From assembly GCF_000006565.2 (NCBI RefSeq), contig NC_031478.1, positions 3,615,127 through 3,679,126 of the forward strand: a stretch of DNA of 64,000 nucleotides, written 5' to 3'. This document shows, piece by piece, positions 11,643 through 23,067 of this stretch. The notes beneath the pieces were generated by a model. The model did no database searches and was not told the DNA's origin. It saw nothing but the letters and a program-made list of their open reading frames with translations. The stretch is from Toxoplasma gondii ME49 (taxonomy: Eukaryota > Apicomplexa > Conoidasida > Eucoccidiorida > Sarcocystidae). The translations under genes were made by a program, and so were the position numbers. Position 1 is the first letter of the stretch. Every line of letters starts with the position of its first letter.

Positions 11643-14600
11643 GAACATGGGTGCACACGTATGTTTGTACGAAAGCATACATATATATAGGCATATGTAT
11701 ATGTATTTATGTGAGTGGTGGTAGGCACGCATGCATGCATCTAAGACAGCATCCACATTTTGTCTGTTTGTGTTTCTGATGACAGCGAGTTGAAGAGATG
11801 CTGTTGTTTATTGTGTGGCGGCCCAGAAGAAGCTGTGTGTAGCCCTTTTCCTGCGCACTTATCCAGCAGTTTCCTTGTTTCCCCGTTCGTTTGTTGAAGC
11901 AGCCAAAGGTCTTCTATGGCCGCCTCGTCCAGGCAACTGGGGGCCTCTGCTTGTGCGGCTTCGTCGTCCGCCGTGTCTCCTCTCTCGCTCGCCCCCTGTC
12001 TCTGTAGAAGCGCTTGCCTTTCTTCTTCGTCGACCTCCTCTGTCTCTGTCTCTTCGGCCGCTGGGTGCGCCGCTTCACCAGGTTTGTCTCTGAAGGCTCT
12101 CAGCAAATCTCTCAACTTCGTAGATGCCGGCTTCCTCCGCTGTCCTGTGCTGTCCTCCACCTCTTCGTCTTCGGTCTCTGTTTCTTCCTCGCTGTGTCCG
12201 TCCCCTGTCTGTCTGTCTCCCGCGTCTTCGTCTCCCTGGTCGCCCCCGTTCTGCACCATAGAGAAGGAACCTGCGGCAACCTCGGCAAGAGAGGGTCTTG
12301 TCCCCAAGTGGCTAGCTGCTCCCAAGAGGCTCTGGGGTGCCCCTATACGCCATGCGCTCGTCAACGGCTCGGCGCCTCTTTTGGAGTTTCTGCGCGACCG
12401 TCTGCGCTTGCTCGGATCAGCTGAAAAGCAGCTTTTCCAAGAAACGAAGGAGAAGAGCGCGGCAACCTCTTCTTTGTCCGGAAGCAACATACGAATTTCA
12501 GCCGCAGTCGAGAGAAACGGAGACAGCGACTCGGAAGCCGAGTCGCTCAAAGCGCGGACAGATTCAGCGTCCTGTTCTGCATGCAGTTCGGACAGATCCA
12601 AAATGCTGTGCTCATCCTCTCGTGTGTTTCCTTGTGTCTCGCGACTCACGCGAGAACGAGAAGGCGAGGATGAAGAAGAAGTGGAGGAAGAGGACGAAGA
12701 CGACGCCAGCGAAGAAGAACATGAAGAAGAGAGCGACGAGGAAGAAGAAGTGGAGGAAGAGGACGAAGACGACGCCAGCGAAGAAGAACATGAAGAAGAG
12801 AGCGACGAGGAAGAAGAAGTGGAGGAAGAGGACGAAGACGACGCCAGCGAAGAAGAACATGAAGAAGAGAGCGACGAGGAAGAAGAAGTGGAGGAAGAGG
12901 ACGAAGACAACGCCAGCGAAGAAGAACATGAAGAAGAGAGCGACGAGGAAGAAGAAGAACGGGGAGACGAGGAAGACGAAGAGCAGGGAGTTGACGAAGA
13001 AGAGAGCGACGAGGAAGAATAAGACGAAAACGAAGAGGCACGGCACGTGGTGCAGCGAAGGTTTTGTGTATTTTTGGGGGTGTCTGCTTTATCTGAAAAC
13101 TCTCTGTTTCCGGGTGTCGGTGAATCTGTGTCTACTCGGGCCTCATTTTCTTGGTTCCGCTCACTGCACCCATTTCTCTCTCTGTAAGTCTCTTCTGTCT
13201 CCTGCCCCGTGAAGAGCTCCTCACCCGCCCCGGCCACGGAGCAAAGCGCGGCATCTTGAGCACCGTCGGCTCCCCCAGAGACAAGAGAGGGAACAGAGAG
13301 ACAAGAAGAGAAAACCAACGAGGGAGAAGCAGAACATGAGCCGCGGCCGCAGCCTGCACCTCGCGAAGAGTCACTGCTGTGAGCCGTCGTTGCAGATGAA
13401 GGAACGTCCTGCAACGAAAAAGGAGGCGAAAGGGAAGAAGAAGAGGATGAAAGGGAGGAAGACAAGAAGGAAGTGGAGGACGCTGAGGTAGAAGGGGACT
13501 GGGGCATTCCGGAGAGTCTCCTGCATAGCTGAGACGTCGCCTCGAGTTCCTCGGCAATGAACGAGAGGGTAGCACTTGCGTCTGCAAACTGCAAAGAGGA
13601 AGACAAGGAGGTAGCTTGGGAAGTCGCAACCGAGCCCCCTGGGGTGCATGCCTGTGTTGTTTGGCCATCGATGAGATCGCGTAGCCGAACCTCCGACGTC
13701 AGCAGAAGAGAACGCGAAACAGAAGATCCTTCCACTTTCGAGCTCATTTCCCTCAACAGCGAATCCACGAGCGCTGTCGGATGTACAGGAGCCTCGTCGG
13801 CTGTCTGAGTCGCCTCGCCTCTTCCATTACTCTCCGGCCCCGCAGCCAGTGCCGAGTTGCTCTCGTTCCTCGTTTCCTCCTTCCACCGCTTGAGTCCTGC
13901 TTCCTGTGAGACAAGAGATCCAGGGGAGAAGAGGGAAGCGAAAGACCCGCAGAGAAGTCCAGCTTTCGCCAGAGTTTCTTGCACGACGTCCGCAGAGGCT
14001 GGTGACCGTTCTCGTCCATCAGGAGCTCCGCGAGAAGTCGGCGAAAGCAGGTCCGCGAGAGAGGCGAAGAACTGCGTGGAGGGGGAAGACGCTTCAGGAG
14101 CTTTGCCCCGCGGTTTCCCCTCCCCTAGGAAGCACTCTGAAAAAGGCAGAACCTCGCGAGGCGTCAGAGGCAAGTGCGCAGCCAGTGGGTACGCCGCCAG
14201 GCAATGCTGGCCATGCGACGCGTCTGAAAGAGACACAGGGAGAGGAACAACATCAGGCTCGATCTTCCATTCCTACACGAACAAGGAAGCGACAAACAGA
14301 AGAGACAGTGCAAGCAGACACGTAGATGTGAACCATTGGTGTGTCTCCGTTTCTCGATGTGAAGAGACGGACCGCCTGCCCAACGCGGTAAACGAGTGAG
14401 AGCCTCTGCTGCAGGCATCACCCTCGGCGTCTGATCTACAAGAGTGAAAGGCCAGTGCGTGAGAGCGATACGCAGATTGTTCTTTTCTTTTTAACCTCTT
14501 TGCGCTTCGGAGCTCTACATATCTGCAACGCTCATGTGATTTGGCTTCTGTATGCGTTCCCCCAGTTTTTACTCGCTCGTCCGCTCTCTCTCTCTCGCTG

Positions 14601-17600
14601 AGCACGCTCTCGGTCTCTCGATTTCGCGCCTCCTCATCTCTAACTCGCTTTGTACCTTTTCCACCCGCTTGCGACGGGTCCTTGCGACTTGGTGGCGAGC
14701 TTGTCGGATCGTCCTTCGTCCTCTTGTGTCTCTCGGAATCTTTCGTCTTGTGCGTCTTGGAACCCACCGAACTCGAACTGTGTTCTCGCCCGTGTCGCCT
14801 GGACGAGGCGCGCGAAGGAGAGAGATAGGAAGCAGAAGCTAGACGAGAATGAGAAGGAGACCGAGAGGGCAAGTGCGAGTTAGAGCGAGAATGAGCAGCT
14901 GAAGGGGAGACTGAAGGTGAGGCACTTTTGTGTGTTTTGCTTTTCTTGTCATGAGAGTGGTGCAGTTGGCTTGGCAGTCGCTGGGATCCGTGGGGGCGTT
15001 TCCGGGCGTCTTCGTCTCGGCGTTTCTCTTTCTGTTGTGCCTGCTCACGCTGGGCAGACCCACCCCGGGAGATACGTCTTCCCCTTGCCAGAGCCTCAGG
15101 GCTCGGCAAAGTTGAGGCCGTCACAGAGCGCCGATAGGAGTGTCTCTCGTGAGCAGACGATGATTTTTGCTTCTTCAGGGACGCGTTATGGCGCTGTTGC
15201 CGAGACGGAGAGGGCGACAGCGACAGCGGTTTCTTCGAGTGTATGCGCTTAGGGGAAGTCATGCCGACCAAGGGGTTGGCCGAGGCGCCTCGCTTCAGTT
15301 CTTTGTTCGGCTCTCCAGGAGGCGCCTCCCTCGCCTTCTTTCCCTTCACGCAAGTTGAGGAAGAACTGCTTGTGTGGGTCTTGTGCGTCTTCGCTCTCTT
15401 CTCTCCCTCCTGGGTGGACTCAGGCTTCCCCAAGAGTCTCCTGTGGTGGCTGCGCGTGCTCGAATGCGAAGCGGCGCGACTCAGGCTCCTGCTGGGAGAC
15501 GGGGACAGGGCCTTGACAGACTTTGTATGTTTCTCTTTCTTCGCTGTCTTGCCCAGATTTTTGTTTCTAGAGCGAGCCGTGTGGTGGCCTCGGGAGACAC
15601 TCGCGGTCGACGACGCTCTGCTCACACTCGCGCTAGGAAGCGGCGAGAGGGCGGTCTGGTCTCTTGTCTTGTCCCAGACTTCTTTCGTCGGCCTCTTCCC
15701 CCCCACTTTGCCTTTCTCTTTCCTCTGCGCGTGTGGCGCGTCAGCGGAAGACGAAAGCTTCACCGGATTCCCTTTGCTTCGCGTTGAAGACGCGCGGGAG
15801 CTGATGCTCTGCACAGTCGGCGAGGGCGACAGCGTCCGCGCCGCCTTCTCTTTCTTTTTTTCTTCTTTCACCTCCTTCTTCCCCCCCTTGCTCTCCTGTT
15901 TCTTGTCGCCCTCGTTCGCTTTTTTTATCTCCGCAAGCCTGCTAGTAGAGACACTCCCGTCGCTTCTCGAGTTGGCCGCCGAAGAGGCACGACTGAGACT
16001 TCTTGAGGGAGGGGCAAGGTCTCTCGGAGATTCTACTGGAGAAGCCGAGCGCCGAGGAGAGGCCGGTTGGTCTGGGGCTGAAGCGTTGGAGCCTGAGCGA
16101 CGCGGCGGTTTGGAGCCTTTCGCGGAAGGGACTTGCAAGAGCTGTACAGACACCAGATCTCTTGAACTCTTCTGACCTTCTGAACTCTTCAGGTCTCCTG
16201 AACGCTTCGGGTGTCTTTCCTCGGAGTGAGGGGAGATGGGCGACGGTAGGGAGGGAGAAGCGGCGGAAAGGGAGGAGGCGCGACTGCCAGAGTGGATCGA
16301 CGACGGCGGACGGGAAGCGATTGAGGAGGCCGTCTGGACAGAACAAGAAGAGGAAGGACACGACTTTGACGAAATGGACAAGTTGGGAACGCTAGAAGCA
16401 GCGGGTCGCGAGCTGAGAGGCGACCCTAGAGAAGGCGAGAGGTGCCTCTCGCCCCTACCGTCGTGCCGGTGTCTTTGGAACCCATCTGTTCTTCCAGCGT
16501 GTCTTCCCCCATCGCGACGCTTTCTCGCGGTCGCTTCTTCTCTTCTGCGTCGCGCTCGTGAGGCTAGAGCCGCAAGGAGGGCGTTCCGGGTCTCACAGGC
16601 CGCTGCGAGTTGCGAGCGTTGCTCGGCGTTCAGCTTCAGTGCGGTCCCTCTAGGTTTCTGGTCTCGCTTCCACTCTTCGTCTCTTATTCTCGGATTTTTT
16701 GCGCCTCCACCGTGCAAGGGGCAGACTGGGAAGGCGCCCTCAGGCGCAGAGGCTTCTTGCAAACTCTTTATCTCTTCCGTGCACGCGTTGGCCCGCCGGC
16801 AGCCTTCAAGGGTCGGCATGTTCATACCTGGAGGCGTCAGACGACTCCGGGCGGCGCGTTCCGCCGAGCGTCTTCTCAGATTCGCGCACTCCGCTTCTTG
16901 CACTCGACTCAGGCGCTCGACGATCTCAGCTACACGCTGCGCTCGCGAGGCGCCCGAAGAGAGAGACACTGAAGTCTCGAAATTGCTCTTCGGGGTCCCC
17001 AGAGACGACGGACAGCTGCTTTCCGCTATGCGCCTGCCACTCGATCTGCCTAGGTAAAGACCCGACGGAGACTCGAGGCGAATGCTGGGCTGGCGGGTGT
17101 GGGGGCTAGGCGGGTGGGCACACGCAAGGGCAGAACCGAGGTTCTGGGTGTGGCTTTCGGACAGATCGCTGCATGCTGCGGCGTCGGCCTCAGAATCCCC
17201 TGGAAAGCAACACTTGGCGGGAAAACGCGATCGTGCGGTTAGAAGAGCTTTCTGTTGAGTGTCGATACGCTTCGCGTTTTGAAGGGACAGACGGGGGAGG
17301 CAGGTGAAGGAGCGCAGAAGGGTCTCCGTACGCTTGTCTTCTTGGCCCCTCTCGCGGGCGCGGCGCCTCTTCTCAACGAATTCCACTTCAGCCTCAATGG
17401 CTTCGACCTCTGAAAGGTGAGTGCATCGGCTCGCTTCGAAGAGCGGCGAAATTGGTGACCGGCGGGCCGCATGAACGCCGTGGCAGGTGTCAGCATGTAT
17501 GCCGCTGTCGATGCACCCGCCGGAGTCACGGCGACCGGCGGGAAGTCCGTCTTTACACTCCTCCACCCGCTGGCATTGATCCAGTCTATGGCGCAGGCGC

Positions 17601-20554
17601 TCGGCGGCAATTTCGCCTGAGACCCGAGCAGGAAGCCGTGGCTTGTCGTGCGAGACAGACAGGAACGAGGAAGTCTCCATGCTTTTCCGCTTCGGAAGAC
17701 ACGACTCGTCGCGGGTCTCTAGACAGTCACAGTGGTGACTGCACCGCAGGCCGGTACCCTCAAGCGGGACACGGCCGAGACAGCTTCCTTTGTCGATTCT
17801 TCCCGGTACAGAGGACAGAAACGGGGCGGTAGAAGTCGATGAAGAACCCGAGGCCGGGAGAGAAGATGGGCCGGATTTCAAAGCGCGCAAAAGAGTCGTT
17901 TCCGTGTCGGGTCGACGAGAGCACAGTGGTCTTCGTCTCGAGCTCGAGAGCGACTGCGAAGAGCAGATACTTCGTTCACTTGTGAGCTCGGGATACGGCG
18001 CGCTAGAGAACACCTGAAAATTCGACTCACAAAACTCCCGAGAACACCCACTACGCTTGCTTTCCAGGAAAGGCGTAGAGGCGGCTGCCGAGCTGGCAAA
18101 GTCCCGCCTTCCTAGTGAAGGGGAGCGCCTGCCCAAAGAATCCGCTTCCCTTTTGTACGAAACTGACGACAAGCCTTGTTCATAACTCAGATTCCCACGA
18201 ACCCGTGCGCTGGGCGACGCGTTTTTCAGGAGCTGGTCGGCCGTATCGATAGCCCGTCTCGCTTCCACTTCATCCGTGGGTTCTTGAAGAATGCATCGGC
18301 CAGGCGACAGAGGCAGATTGTCGCGCGGAAGATGGTTTCTCTCGTCGTGGGTAAGGCGGTGAAGTTTGAGACAAGGAGGAGGTGGATACTGTGTCGCCAA
18401 GCTGTCGAAACATCTGCCAGCGGGCGAATTTGTCCGGCATGCCGCAGACTTCCGTTGCGTCACGCAGTCCCCCAGAATGGTGCTCACGGGGTGACAGTGC
18501 GGCGAGCGACGTGAGAGATCCACGGGAAGAGCAGACCCCCCGCAGACAGACGGCAAAGAGGAACAAGACATATTAATAGCTCCATGGCAGTGCGCACTAG
18601 TTAACAGCGGACTCGGTGTACGGAGCCCTGAAAGTGGACAGTGCTCCGAGGAGCTGGCTCGGAACGGTCGACGGAAGGAGTGCATCTCTCCTTGGCAAGA
18701 AGAATTGGGAAGGCTGCCAAAAAACGAGTCCTCCTGTGCAGCTTTTGCGCATCCCGTCACCGGGGTAAGGCGACCAGAACGGCAAAAATCAGAGAGTTTT
18801 GTTCTTGTCTTCCCTGAGAGCCACTGGCCCCGTGGAGGGATGTCTGAGCAACAGTCGCGCAAGGAGGGATCTGCTCTGCATCCCGATCGACCGCCTACTG
18901 GACTGCAGTGGGTTCGGCCTTCTTGGGAAGGAGGACGCCGGGAAGGCGAATTCCTCCGAGAAGGCAAGTACACTGGGACATTTCGCAGAGGACGAGTCGC
19001 GCTTGAAGTTGAATAATCCAGAGGAGCGAAACGGCGCGATTGTGCACAGGTCGGACTGCATCTTGAAGTCGACGGTGGTGGACGTGCTACTACCCGTGGA
19101 CGGCAGGTATCGCTAGGAGAAATCGTACGTTGAGCATTGGACTGGTAGAATGCCGAAAACCGTCCATCAGAGTCGACGTTGGCTGCGTAGCAGCGTGAAC
19201 GGCGCGGAGAACGGGCACGAATAGGTTTGAGTTGCTTTCCTCCGATTATCGAAATTCCTGGTCGGTAAGAGTCGGTCTCACTCACTCGAGCATTGCAGTG
19301 GAGTCTGTCTAAAACATCTACACGCGATGTCCCTCTTCCATACTTATTTTCAATGGCGTGAGACGGCTGGAAGCCGGAACGCGGCGACTGATGTCTTGGA
19401 GAAAAATCCCGCTCGCTGTAGTTGTAGTGGGCAACGGGGTGGTATGGTGGCGCAGTTTTGTCCAACTCATAGGACGTTTGATGGGTTCGAGGCGGCGAGA
19501 TAGGCGGGGCATATCGAGAAGGCGACAAAGAAAAATCGGGAAGCGTGGATCCGGTACGGCTGTCATGAGAAGTTCGGGGATTCTCGACAATCTTCCTGTC
19601 CCGCGAATGCGGCCGATGCGACGTTCTGGAACCATAGTTCCTCGATGGCGACGCGAATTTTCCGCGAGAATGACTGGGATTGGAACTGTCACGGTGTCGA
19701 GAGTGATGGGAAGGCGAAGGCGAGTGGTTCCGAGAGCTCCGGTGATGCCCGTGGCGGTACTTTGAGTGCCGACTGTGGTGCGAACTGTGAGAAAGGCGGC
19801 CGCTGCCGTGAGAGTGGTGGTCGTTACTGTGAGACTTTTGGATATCTACATGAGAATTCTGCAGGCTGCGGTGGTGGGACACACTACGGCTGCGAGAAAG
19901 CGATTTCTGAATAACCCGAGAAGAGCTGTGACGTGTGGAGTGGTGGTTAGCGCTGCTAGCACGGCTCCCAGACGAGTGCTGCCGAGCAGGTGATGACGAA
20001 CACTGCTTTCCCGTTCGGTCTTCTGAGGGTGGAGCAGTTAACGCCACAATCGGGACATAAGTTCCGTCAGTAAGTCGCCTTCGCTGGCTCGCAGAGTTTC
20101 CTCCGACAAGAAGGACGGTGTTGGGAGCGTTGTGGAACGGTGTGTGGCTTGTTAAGGACCGGGAGAGGCGACTGCTTCCTGAAACATGCGAAGAATGGCC
20201 GTTTCCTGGTTGAGGATTCGTCGACCAGGAACGATGGAAAGGCCGTGGAACCGATAGTGGCTTGGCGTCCATTCCAGTGGATGGAGAACCCGATCTGGAC
20301 ACACTCCGTGACGGTATTCTATGAGACCCTTTTTTCCCCGAACACTCAGAAGCTGCTTCGTGCCGATACGGCATGTAATTTCCTTGTGGAGACCCAAGAG
20401 ATCGGCTTCCAGATTGAGAAGAAAAGGGAACGACCGGGATGGGCGGCGAAACTCCCTTTACGTCTTTGCGCAACGGAGGCGACGAGCGATCCTGTCGTGG
20501 CAGCGCTCTCTGCCCTCCATGCTGTGTTGGAGGGGCAGACCCCCAGCGCTCCAT
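6744..20554 (-). CDS. Giant Ser/Arg-rich low-complexity protein, about 4,100-4,200 residues
   Basis: Exons in transcript order: 20554-14422, 14223-11859, 11301-8048, 7789-7163, then a short last exon. Junction phases match (1/1, 2/2, 1/1). The acceptors at 14224, 11302 and 7790 have long pyrimidine tracts; the donors at 8047 (AG|GTGAGG) and 7162 (AG|GTAAGT) are strong, while the one at 11858 (AA|GTGCGC) is weak. The last exon is either 7021-6744 (92 codons) or 7055-7042 (ends TAA after four codons), giving 4,218 or 4,130 residues. The start is the ATG at 20554; an in-frame stop lies just upstream. The N-terminal 300 residues are His/Ser/Arg-rich. Residues near 1480-2000 carry repeated Ser-Arg blocks like splicing-associated SR proteins. 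The second exon has a poly-Ser tandem repeat and the third is Glu/Ser-rich. I see no catalytic or membrane domain. A nuclear phosphoprotein scaffold is inference. A split into two genes near 11300-11860 is the main alternative. Confidence 0.72.
11302..11858 (-). other. Intron of the giant gene carrying a TA microsatellite
   Basis: The donor is AA|GTGCGC at 11858 and the acceptor is ctcggctcttcag ending at 11302, preceded by a pyrimidine-rich run of about 40 bases. Both ends are phase 2. The intron contains the (TA)n tract and GCATGC palindromes. A weaker acceptor at 11421 (gctgcag) is out of phase with this donor. Confidence 0.6.
11609..11639. repeat. (TA)n microsatellite
   Basis: About 30 bases of alternating T and A lie within the intron of the giant gene. 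Imperfect ATAC/ATGT-like repeats continue to about 11710. It is probably length-variable between strains. Confidence 0.9.
12670..12960. repeat. 69-bp coding tandem repeat, four copies
   Basis: The unit recurs at 12681, 12750, 12819 and 12888, a period of 69 bases (23 codons). The copies are nearly identical; the last differs by GAC to AAC near 12907. Read on the minus strand, the frame of the giant gene, it encodes Ser-rich sequence with occasional Leu, Cys, Ala and Thr. Read on the plus strand it encodes Glu/Asp-rich sequence, and that frame is also open. The minus reading is preferred because it sits in a phase-consistent exon. Confidence 0.92.
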
Positions 20555-23067
20555 TCCGGGAAGAAAAGACAACCAACAAATCACCCGCTTCCGACAAATA
20601 GGTTAGCTGCGGGAAATGGGGGGAAAGGGGGGGCAAAAGAACTAGTAAGAGGTGGGAACCCGCTTGGTGAATTGCTTGCACAACGCTGCCGTGTTCTGCA
20701 GACTTTGCTCCTTAACAACGGGCTGTGGAATATGCAGCTGCCACTTGGCTGCCAGTTTTTCAGGTGCCGAAGAACATCTAGATGTCTCACCGGTTTTCTT
20801 GTAACAACGCTGGAACATTCTGAGCGTGAAGATCCCAAGAAAATACTTTAAGAGTTGCACTCCAAAATACAGATGGTTTTTACAAGACGCATGAGCATTC
20901 TGTGTCATTTGTCTTCGTACGGGAAGCGGCCAGGTACTTTCAGTCCCGCGTTGAGGGAGCGGGGAACCTCTTTTTGTTTACCACTCTTGTGATAAAGACT
21001 CATGGGGGGTAAATCGGAACACTGTTGAAAAAAGCGATCACAATGCAGCCGAAACGAGTCAAACGCACAGGTCACCCGGTCCAACGAGGTTTGTGCCAGC
21101 TGATCGCACAAGAAACGCGGGAAGCTTACAAGTGTCGATGTGTCTCGCTACTGCTCTTGCCACGGTTGTTTTGGTCTAGTTGGTGTGAAGAAGGGCAGTA
21201 AGAGATTGCGCTTGAAACAAATCCAGTAAAGGGAGTAAGGGAAGGCCGATTCTGTGGCTTCACTCAAATCTTTTGACACATGTTTTCTGCAGTCGTTTCA
21301 CAGATTCGATAATCCCGCAACGGCGAAGTTGTCTGATCTGCGGGACGGGGGGCGCGCAGCAACAGTGTCCTTGTCATTGCTCTCCTCCAGCGCTACCGTC
21401 CAACTGGAATATTGCGAACTCTCCGCTACGTGTATCGTCTCGACAAAAGTGTGGCCGCGGACTGTGTGATGAAAAGGGGCAGCGTTACTCTTCAAAACCA
21501 CAGTTAAGGAAAGAAGAACAACGAAGCGCGCTCATGGCACATTCTGCTAGCTCTGTGGGTCAAGACGCGAGAGTGAGGGGGGGGGCGGGGGGCGACGCAG
21601 CATGTGCAAAATCGCAGCTTGGACATACCCAAAGCAAAGTGGGTCATAGACTTTCGTAACGGCCACAAGGGATATACAGTGCAGCATTGGTAAAGCGATA
21701 TTCGCCTCTTTTTCCTCACCGAACTGAGAGCACAACACAGGTACAAGCGGGATACACATGGAACACAGCCCAGATGTGCGGGGCAGACGCGCACGCATTT
21801 ACAACTGAAGCCTCGCAACGTCTGTCAAGGATCGGAAACTCGTAGTTGGGACGGAGCTGTCTGTTCTGTCATCTTTGAGACCAAGAGAAGGCTGAACTGG
21901 AATCTGCATAGACAGATACAGTGCCAGTGTTTGACAAACTTCGTGGTTTTTTGTGAGGCTGGAAGCCATTGCCGATGAGACCGAAATGCTTTTGACCTCT
22001 GTAAAGCAGATGCCGACGGAGTCATAGCTACAGCTTGCATTTTTGAGTAAGGCAAGTGGCGGAGACCGAAAGGCTTCCGTCGGAAGCGACCGAATTCTGG
22101 TGTGCTGTTGTGTGCCGGCATCGGGTCAGGGAAACACCGGATCCAAATTAGAATGAGCAGGAACAGATGCGCGCAAATTTCTATCAGTGAAAACCATGAA
22201 ACGCATTACTTCCCTTAAATCTAGTTCCAGATTGATAAAACTACCGTTTAAAACCTGTTGGCCGCTGTCTCTCGAAGGACACTAGATGGTGGCAAAGCGT
22301 CTTGACAAATATATTTTTTGGGAAGGTACCCCATGTTTGTTGGAGATCCTCAAAGGGCGAAAATCAATGTGTCTGTTAGCCTGTGTTGACCTCCTTGGCA
22401 CATGTATCTTTAGGGGATTTTTTAAAAGCAGCTAGAAACCTAATGTTTACGGAAGAATACGCCTTTGAAGCTCAGGCATGTGTACGAGACAAAATTTGTC
22501 CCAAGGGCATTAAGCGGAGGAGCTCCATCTCTAACACAGTCTTTGCCAGAACTTGTGATGTTGCCATGGTGGTTCCTCAAAGCCCTAGGATTTCCACTGT
22601 CAACTTTACATCGAGCGTGAAACTGCCGTGTACAACAGCATGCTTTGCTGGTTGCTGGGTTCAATTTAAAGGCATGGTAGCGTTGGTTCCATTATCCCTA
22701 TGCAGGTTCTGTGGTTGGAGAACCATCTCTAGAGCAATAATCGACAGATACTAGAGTCTACTTCTGGGCACGTGATAGTGAGAAATTTTCAGAAGCGAGA
22801 GTCGAAACCCAGAGTCAGGAGAAGTTAGTTCCTAAGAACGACTCACAACGGGAAACCACGCATGCGGCGAAAGCTGACCCTGTCTCAAATGCGGCAAAGA
22901 GTACACGCAAGCCACCACAGCGAAACTCCCTCACAACGCAGCAAATAGGTGAAACTGTCAAGCATCAAGTGTTGGTGTAGAGATCAGTCAACAAAAGGGT
23001 GGGCTAACAGGGAATGACGGCAACAAAAAGTCCCGTAACAGGGACGACACTTGACATTGAAACCGAT
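20555..23067. other. Intergenic region upstream of the giant gene and downstream of NAA15
   Basis: This 2.5 kb spacer should contain the promoter and 5' UTR of the giant gene and the 3' UTR of NAA15, both minus strand. No open frame shows a supported exon structure. A G-rich run at 21577-21592 on the plus strand is the only obvious sequence oddity. Confidence 0.5.

Noticed and set aside
11916..13022. Plus-strand acidic frame of 368 residues with Glu/Asp repeats
   Set aside because: It is the complement of a Ser-rich exon that has matching splice phases on the minus strand. The acidic composition is what antisense of Ser codons gives.
15243..16175. Plus-strand 310-residue frame inside the giant gene
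   Set aside because: It is a shadow of the long minus-strand exon in high-GC sequence. It has no splice signals or family resemblance.
22383..22754. Plus-strand 123-residue frame in the spacer downstream of NAA15
   Set aside because: No ATG in good context, no partner exons and no family resemblance.
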